Assembly: GCF_035987325.1 (NCBI RefSeq)
Contig: NZ_CP108488.1
Location: forward strand, 496,001-560,000
Source: Streptomyces sp. NBC_01244
GTDB taxonomy: Bacteria > Actinomycetota > Actinomycetes > Streptomycetales > Streptomycetaceae
Reading direction: 5' to 3'
DNA length: 64,000 nucleotides
Part shown: piece by piece, positions 58,901 to 64,000 of the stretch
Layout of the letters: each line of letters opens with the position of its first letter
Position numbering within the stretch: the stretch's first letter is position 1
Notes under the pieces: generated by a model
The model's input: the letters and a program-made list of their open reading frames with translations, nothing else
What the model was told of the DNA's origin: nothing
The model's database searches: none
Position numbers and translations under genes: made by a program

Positions 58901-61804
58901 GTGACCGGACAGACGACCGTGGAGAGTCCTTGCCGGATTTACGGCCGGACGACTGAACTGGCGGCTGCGGCAGCCCTGTCGGCCGAGCTCCGGGCCGGAC
59001 ACGGCGGGGCGCTGCTGCTCGTGGCGGAGCCGGGACTGGGCCGGAGTACCCTACTGGCGGGGGCCGCGCGGGAGTTCACGCCCGGGCCCGTCCTGCGCCC
59101 CCGACCCCTCCCCCGCGACCCCCGGCCGTACGGCGGCATGCGCGCGCTGCTGTGTGCGGCGGCCGAGGTGCGGGGGGCGGCCCCGCCGCGGGCCGGGTTC
59201 GGAGCCGGCCGGCCGGACCAACTGCCCGAACTGCTCAGGCGGCTCCTCCCCGGGGAAGAGCCGCTGCTCGTCTGCGTGGACGACGTGCACCTGTGGGACG
59301 CGCCCTCGCGGGCCGTTCTCGGCGCCGCCGCGCACCGCCCCGGCCCGGGGCGCCCGATCGGGTTCCTGCTCTCGCTGGCGGAACACCGGGCGGAGCAACC
59401 GGAGTTCACGGGGTGGCCCGTGGTCCGTTTCGGCCCGCTGGACGACAGCGCGGCGACCGCCCTCCTCCGGGACCTCACCGGTGGGTGCCTGGATCCCGCC
59501 GTGCGTTCGGAGTTGCTGTCCGAGGCCGAAGGCAATCCCGCCGTTCTGACCGCCCTCACCCAGCGCCTGACGCCGGATCAGCTCGGTGGGCGCCGGCCGC
59601 TGCCCCGCCCGCTCGTGGACCGCGGCACCCTGTGGGCCACCTTCGGGAGCCGCCTCGCCCCGCTGCCGGCCCCCGCACGGCAGCTCCTGCTCCTGGCGGC
59701 GGCCGCGCACGAACCCGACCCCGACGCGGCGGGCGTGGATGCCTCCCTGGTCCTGCGCGCCGCCCGCAAGGCCGGACTGGACCCGGCCGCGCTGGACCCC
59801 GCCGAGGCGGCGAGGCTGGTGCACCACGACGGGGACCGCATCACCTTCGCGGGCTCCTTGCTCCGCCGGACCGTCTACTCCGGCGCGCCGTCCTCGCAGC
59901 GCCGGGCCGCCCACGCCCTGCTCGCCTCGGCCATCGACGCCGACCGCTTCCGCCTGCGTCACCTGCTCCACCTGGCCCTTGCCGCGCAAGGGCCCGACGC
60001 CGTGCTCGCAGCCGGCCTCGCCGAGGCGGCCGCTCCCGGCACGCCGACGTCCGGCATGGAACGTTCGGCCGCCCTGTCGAGGGCCGCGGAACTCACCGCC
60101 CACGAGGATGCCCGTACCGCACGCCTCACCGCCGCGGCGGACTACGCCCGCCTGGCGGGGCATCCCCGCAGGGCGCGCCGGCTGCTGGCGGCCACCCGGG
60201 AAGGCGCGTCCCCCGATGCGGTGCAGGGCCGCACCGAACTCGTCCGGGGCAGCATGGCCTTGCGGGACGGCCCGGTCGGCGACGCCTACCAGGCGCTGCT
60301 CATGGCCGCGGAGCGCCTCGACCCGTACGACGCGGAGGCGGCTCTGGAAGCCAGGATGGAGGCGATGGACGCGGCGTGGGCCGCGGGCGACGCCGCCGCC
60401 TGCCTCGCGGCCCTCGCCGAAGCCCCGCTCGTGACTCCACCACCGGCCCCCGCCTTCGCCCACGCTCCGGCGGCGCCGGCCGACCCGTTCACGCCGGTCC
60501 GGCGGGTGGCGTCCGTACGATCCGGCGCCCATCCGTATGCCCGGCCCCAGTCCCAATCCCAGTCCCAGTCCCAATCCCAGCCCACAGCCGCTCCCCGGAA
60601 TCCGATGCTCGACTACCGAGCGGGGCTGCGCACGGCGATCGACGGGCACCTGGCCGAGGCCGAACCGCCGCTGCGCCGGGTCCTCGACCGTGCGCGGGAC
60701 GACGATGACCCCACCCGCCTGCTGCGGGCCGGGGTGGCCGCGCTGGTGCTCGGCGACATCGCGGCGGCGTGCCGGGCCAATGCGCGGGCGCTGGCGGTAT
60801 CCCGGTCGCGGGGGCTGGCCTCCCTCACGCCGCGGATCCTCGAGCACCTCGCGTACGCCGAACTGCGGGCCGGCCAGCACGCGCGGGCCAGGGCCCACGC
60901 GCAGGAAGGCCTCCGCGCCGCCCACCGGGCCGGCCAGCGCAACGTGGCCGCCGGTCAGCACGCGATCCTGGCCCTGGTCGCCTCGGTCGAGGACGACGCG
61001 GCAGCCGTCACCGCGCACGCCGGAGCCGCCGTGGAGATCGCACGCCCGCACGGGCTCCTCCAAACCGTCACCCTGGCCGAATGGGCCTCGGCACGCGCCG
61101 ACCTGTGCCGCGGCCGGCCCTTCGAGGCCGCCGCCCGGCTCGGCCCGCTGACCCGGCCGGGACCCGGGCGCGGCCACTTCGCCGTCCGCATGCTCGCCCT
61201 GCCGTGCTTCGTGGAAGCGGCCGTGCAGTGCGGGGCTCCGACGGATGCGAAGGCGGCCGTCGAAGAGTTCGCCCTCTGGGCCGCCCAGGGCACCGACCCG
61301 CAGGCACCGGCACAGTTGGCCCGGTGCCGCGCCCTGATCGCCCCGCCGGACGACACGGCCGATGCGCTCTACGCCCTGGCGCTGACCCGGCACGAGACGG
61401 TGCACGGCGACTTCGAGCGGGCCCGCACCCAGCTGCTGTACGGGAAGTGGCTGCGCCGCCGGCGCCGTCCGGCCGAGGCGAAGAACCGGCTGCGGGACGC
61501 GCTGGTCACCTTCGAGCGCTGCGGGGCCCCGGCCTGGGCCGAGCAGACCCGTGCCGAACTGCGGGCCACCGGTGACGCACCCGCCCCCGTACCGGCGGGT
61601 GGGCTGGCCCTGCTGACACCGCAGCAATTGCGGATCGCGCGCTGCGTGGCCGAGGGCGCCACCAACCGGGAGGTGGCACTGAGCCTCTCCGTCAGCCCGC
61701 GCACCGTCGACCACCACCTGCGCAACGTCTTCGCCGTACTCGGAGTGCGCTCCCGGACGGAGCTCGCACGCCTGGTGGACCGGGCCGAGCGGGGCGGCGG
61801 GTGA
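58901..61804 (+). CDS. LAL-type LuxR family transcriptional regulator (AAA plus HTH)
   Basis: 967 residues from a GTG at 58901; no ribosome site, so perhaps leaderless. The N-terminal STAND-type ATPase has CRIYGRTTELAAAAAL and a Walker A that reads AEPGLGRSTLL: the usual Lys is Arg. Walker B is LLVCVDDVHLWD. The middle is TPR-like helices, interrupted near residue 550 by a QS repeat tract. The C-terminus is a LuxR HTH: LTPQQLRIARCVAEGATNREVALSLSVSPRTVDHHLRNVFAVLGVRSRTELARLVDRAE. Targets unknown; the upstream cutinase gene is one candidate. Loss of the P-loop Lys predicts weak or no ATP hydrolysis. Confidence 0.93.
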   Translation: MTGQTTVESPCRIYGRTTELAAAAALSAELRAGHGGALLLVAEPGLGRSTLLAGAAREFTPGPVLRPRPLPRDPRPYGGMRALLCAAAEVRGAAPPRAGFGAGRPDQLPELLRRLLPGEEPLLVCVDDVHLWDAPSRAVLGAAAHRPGPGRPIGFLLSLAEHRAEQPEFTGWPVVRFGPLDDSAATALLRDLTGGCLDPAVRSELLSEAEGNPAVLTALTQRLTPDQLGGRRPLPRPLVDRGTLWATFGSRLAPLPAPARQLLLLAAAAHEPDPDAAGVDASLVLRAARKAGLDPAALDPAEAARLVHHDGDRITFAGSLLRRTVYSGAPSSQRRAAHALLASAIDADRFRLRHLLHLALAAQGPDAVLAAGLAEAAAPGTPTSGMERSAALSRAAELTAHEDARTARLTAAADYARLAGHPRRARRLLAATREGASPDAVQGRTELVRGSMALRDGPVGDAYQALLMAAERLDPYDAEAALEARMEAMDAAWAAGDAAACLAALAEAPLVTPPPAPAFAHAPAAPADPFTPVRRVASVRSGAHPYARPQSQSQSQSQSQPTAAPRNPMLDYRAGLRTAIDGHLAEAEPPLRRVLDRARDDDDPTRLLRAGVAALVLGDIAAACRANARALAVSRSRGLASLTPRILEHLAYAELRAGQHARARAHAQEGLRAAHRAGQRNVAAGQHAILALVASVEDDAAAVTAHAGAAVEIARPHGLLQTVTLAEWASARADLCRGRPFEAAARLGPLTRPGPGRGHFAVRMLALPCFVEAAVQCGAPTDAKAAVEEFALWAAQGTDPQAPAQLARCRALIAPPDDTADALYALALTRHETVHGDFERARTQLLYGKWLRRRRRPAEAKNRLRDALVTFERCGAPAWAEQTRAELRATGDAPAPVPAGGLALLTPQQLRIARCVAEGATNREVALSLSVSPRTVDHHLRNVFAVLGVRSRTELARLVDRAERGGG
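60548..60580. repeat. Hexanucleotide microsatellite coding for QSQSQS
   Basis: Tandem CAGTCC/CAATCC units in frame within the LAL regulator gene, encoding Gln-Ser repeats in a linker. Multiples of six keep the frame, so copy number can change without breaking the gene. Confidence 0.8.
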
Positions 61805-61839
61805 GGGGTGGGGGTGGGCGCGGAGGCCGCGTACGCACG

Positions 61840-61878
61840 CGAAAACGCCCGGCCGGAGAGTCCGGCCGAGCGTTTTCG
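61840..61878. terminator. Bidirectional intrinsic terminator between LAL and SLT genes
   Basis: CGAAAACGC...GGCCGGA and TCCGGCC...GCGTTTTCG stem, loop GAG. A-run and T-run flanks make it work in both directions between convergent genes. Confidence 0.85.
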
Positions 61879-61901
61879 TGGTCCCGCGGTCCGCTGGTGG
61901 T

Positions 61902-62306
61902 TTAGTACCAGTGGTGGTTCTGCCAGAACGTCCAGGCGCCTGCGGGGCTGCCGTAGCGGGAGTTCATGTAGTCCAGGCCCCACTTGATCTGGGTGGCCGG
62001 GTTGGTCTTCCAGTCCGAGCCCGCCGAGGCCATCTTCGAGGCCGGCAGGGCCTGGACCAGGCCGTAGGCGCCCGAGGAGGAGTTCGTGGCGGTGTGGTTC
62101 CAGCCGCTCTCCCTCGAGACGATGTTGTTGAACGCCGCGAACTGCGCCGGGTCCTTGATCATCTGCTGGGCGATCGCCTTGGCGCTCATCGGGGCGGCCT
62201 GCGCGGGAACCGCGGCCAGCATGGAGCCGGCGACACCCAGGGCGAGGACGGAACCCACGAGGGTCTTCTTCGAAGCGGCGATGCGGCGGATGACGGCGTT
62301 GGACAC
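61902..62306 (-). CDS. Secreted SLT lysozyme-like (lytic transglycosylase) protein
   Basis: 134 residues from a GTG at 62306 with AAAGG seven bases upstream; longer frames run into G-rich repeats and are rejected. A signal peptide (KKTLVGSVLALGVAGSMLAAVPAQA) is followed by a compact SLT/lysozyme domain: AFNNIVSRESGWNHTATNSSSGAYGLVQALPASKM (catalytic Glu in SRESGW), NPATQIKWGLDYMNSRYGSPAGAWTFWQNHHWY. The W-x-F-W-Q-N-H-H-W-Y end is typical of Streptomyces SLT proteins. It cuts peptidoglycan glycan strands, probably during growth or sporulation. Confidence 0.93.
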   Translation of the reverse strand: MSNAVIRRIAASKKTLVGSVLALGVAGSMLAAVPAQAAPMSAKAIAQQMIKDPAQFAAFNNIVSRESGWNHTATNSSSGAYGLVQALPASKMASAGSDWKTNPATQIKWGLDYMNSRYGSPAGAWTFWQNHHWY

Positions 62307-62958
62307 GGACGGACCTTTCGAAGGGGACAGGGGCGGTCGCAGCACGCCGGAGACGTGCGTGAGCCACTCACGCGAAGGAGAGGGGTTCGTCGGCGGGAGC
62401 GGGAGAACCGGGGTTCCGGGGGTGAACCCGGAGTCCGGGGGTGAACCCGGGGGATCTCCGTCCGCCTTGCGACTCATCCAGTTCTACGGGGGTCCGGGGG
62501 GTCTGGCAACGACCCCTCTTACTAGTGGTCCTCGCAGCCGGGGCGGAATGGCCCCCCACTGGTCGAGTAGACATCCGGGCAGGTGGGGGGTGGTCTGAGG
62601 GGGTGGGTAAGGGCCGTTTAAGGACTACTATCCCGCTTCGTATGTGACCAAGGTCCTGTGGGGCGGGTCACCGGCGGACGGCCCGAATCTCACCCTCCGT
62701 CGCCACTCGTACCCCTTTCGGGGGAAGGTGAGCGGGCGGATCCGGCCCCCGGATCGAAGGCCACGGGCGCGTCGAACGCCGCTTTACGAGTCGCCCGCCG
62801 CGGCGCCCCCACCTCTGTCTCGCGCTCGCCCGCGCGCTCCCTTCTCTCCCCTGCTCTCGCCGTGCGAAGCCCGTGCGAAGCCCGCCGTTTGCAACCGCCG
62901 CCGCGGGACATGCGTGATGAATGGTTGAGATCTTGGTCCGGAGAGGAAGAGGACGACC
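62307..62958. other. 652-bp gap between divergent SLT and beta-lactamase genes
   Basis: No gene seen. On the minus strand TTGGTC near 62650 and TAGTAG near 62627 could form a promoter for the SLT gene, giving a leader of about 310 nt. It holds the tandem hairpin repeat at 62416-62450 and, at about 62863-62884, a GTGCGAAGCCC-type double repeat next to the beta-lactamase promoter region. Confidence 0.5.
62416..62450. repeat. Two tandem 16-bp hairpin repeats in the SLT leader region
   Basis: CCGGGGGTGAACCCGG at 62416-62431 and again at 62435-62450, 19 bp apart. Each copy folds on itself (CCGGG/CCCGG). They lie about 110-145 bp upstream of the SLT GTG, probably inside its leader RNA. Confidence 0.7.
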
Positions 62959-63891
62959 GTGAACACCACAGGGAAGACCCCGTCCCGGCGCGCCCTGCTC
63001 GCGTGGGGCGCCGGAGCGGCAGTGGCCGCCTCGCTGCCGGCGGGCGGGAGCGCCTTCGCCGCGACCGCGTCCCCCGCAGGCAGCGGCGCGGTCGCGCACG
63101 CGCTGGCGGACCTGGAGCGGGAGCATTCCGCCCGCCTGGGCGTCTACGCCCACGACACCGCCACCGGCCGCACCGTGCGGTACCGGGCGCAGGAGCGCTT
63201 CCCCCTCTGCTCGGTCTTCAAGACCCTGGCCGTGGCCGCCGTCCTGCGCGACCTCGACCGGGACGGGGAGTTCCTGGCCAAGCGGGTCCGCTACACCGCG
63301 CAGGAGGCCGCCGCCTCCGGGTACGCGCCGGTCACCGGCCGGCCGGAGAACCTGGCCCGCGGAATGACCGTCGCGGAGCTGAGCGACGCCGCGATCCGCT
63401 TCAGCGACAACGCCGCCGCCAACCTGCTCCTGCGGGAGCTGGGCGGCCCGACCGCCGTCACCCGCTTCGCCCGCTCGACCGGGGACGCGGCGACCCGCCT
63501 GGACCGGTGGGAACCGGAACTGAACAGCGCCGAACCCGGGCGGGTCACCGACACCACCACCCCGTACGCCATCGGGCGGACCTACGAGCGCCTCGTCCTC
63601 GGCTCCGCACTCGCGCCGGCGGACCGGCGGCGGCTCACCGGCTGGCTGCTGGGCAACACCACGAGCAGCGAGCGGCTGCGGGCCGGTCTCCCGGCAGGCT
63701 GGGCCGTGGCGGACAAGACCGGCGGGGGCGAGTACGGCACCAACAACGACGTGGGCATCGCCTGGCCCCCCGGCCGGCCGCCCCTCGTCATCGCCGTCCT
63801 GACCACCAAGCCCCACCCCGATGCCCCGGCCGACAACCCCCTCATCGCCCGGACCGCCGCCCTTCTGGCCACGGCCCTGACCGGGCGGTGA
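62959..63891 (+). CDS. Class A beta-lactamase, Tat-exported
   Basis: 310 residues from a GTG at 62959 behind GAGGAAGAGGA. A twin-arginine signal (PSRRALLAWGAGAAVAASLPAGGSAFA) starts it. Class A motifs: Ser85-V-F-Lys88 (Ambler 70-73), Ser149-Asp150-Asn151 (SDN loop), Glu185 in EPELN (Ambler 166 and 170) and Lys253-Thr-Gly (KTG). All are intact. Hydrolyses penicillins and probably early cephalosporins. No BlaI/BlaR or AmpR-type regulator gene lies within the window next to it. The rest of the window (63892-64000) shows nothing further. Confidence 0.96.
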   Translation: MNTTGKTPSRRALLAWGAGAAVAASLPAGGSAFAATASPAGSGAVAHALADLEREHSARLGVYAHDTATGRTVRYRAQERFPLCSVFKTLAVAAVLRDLDRDGEFLAKRVRYTAQEAAASGYAPVTGRPENLARGMTVAELSDAAIRFSDNAAANLLLRELGGPTAVTRFARSTGDAATRLDRWEPELNSAEPGRVTDTTTPYAIGRTYERLVLGSALAPADRRRLTGWLLGNTTSSERLRAGLPAGWAVADKTGGGEYGTNNDVGIAWPPGRPPLVIAVLTTKPHPDAPADNPLIARTAALLATALTGR

Positions 63892-64000
63892 CCACGTCGG
63901 CCTTCCCCGCCGCCCCTCGCCCCTCTCTCCCCCGCGCCCCTCTCATTGCTCCGTCATACGGAGCTCGACCGCCAGTCGACCCGGCCGCCCCTCTTCCGCC

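Noticed and set aside
62370..62470. ydaO-type c-di-AMP riboswitch
   Set aside because: GGGGGTGAACCC resembles part of the ydaO core but lies on the plus strand, antisense to the SLT leader, and the other conserved ydaO segments are not found.

Overview
The window is a stretch of a high-GC actinobacterial chromosome, almost certainly Streptomyces. Evidence: very high G+C, third codon positions nearly all G/C, frequent GTG and TTG starts, many ATGA/GTGA start-stop overlaps, only two in-frame TTA (bldA-type) codons seen in about 60 genes, Tat and Sec exported hydrolases, ricin-type lectins, HTH-nSTAND-WD40 proteins and TIR/STAND-type proteins. No rRNA, tRNA, CRISPR array, insertion sequence or prophage was seen. 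Nothing was run computationally; all family calls come from reading motifs.

Layout. 1-459: 3' end of an FG-GAP/VCBS repeat protein. 474-16434: exported hydrolases and regulators: an HTH-nSTAND-WD40 protein, a secreted subtilase, a secreted M9 collagenase, and a small Cys-rich secreted protein that shares a 22-bp palindromic operator with the collagenase gene. Then a stand-alone atypical receiver, small membrane and secreted proteins, a MarR regulator divergent from an Old Yellow Enzyme, and an IPT/TIG protein. 16505-25771 (minus strand): the most unusual block, a tightly overlapping operon for a double-headed dynamin-like GTPase, a second P-loop GTPase and a TIR-winged-helix protein, followed 65 bp later by a TIR / degenerate NB-ARC / glycosyltransferase fusion. 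The dynamin-like gene carries a TTA codon and a hairpin separates the operon from its upstream neighbour. It reads as a NAD-linked, membrane-acting conflict or defence module. 25880-29761: a dual sensor-HAMP membrane protein and a CapA-like protein.

29990-42337: a GlxA-type regulator divergent from an MFS transporter, an HTH-transmembrane-ricin protein with its own palindromic operator, a secreted triple-repeat lectin, a GNAT acetyltransferase, a TetR regulator under a perfect 30-bp palindrome with a small membrane protein, a secreted EEP-family hydrolase, an ABC-2 exporter and a two-component system. 42409-45714: a beta-glucoside-type PTS permease and a BglG/LicT-type antiterminator, with a recognisable RNA antiterminator (RAT) overlapping an intrinsic terminator in the PTS leader. 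45826-51256: an AraC regulator with a methyltransferase, a PadR/HAAS pair, an HTH-TOBE protein with a TauE/SafE-type permease, a cold-shock protein and a GNAT protein.

51377-63891: a complete five-gene Liv-type ABC importer divergent from a PucR regulator, a secreted PET-hydrolase-like type I cutinase, a LAL-type LuxR regulator, a secreted SLT lysozyme-like protein and a Tat-exported class A beta-lactamase. Perfect-stem intrinsic terminators lie between several convergent pairs (10775-10814, 51324-51355, 61840-61878).
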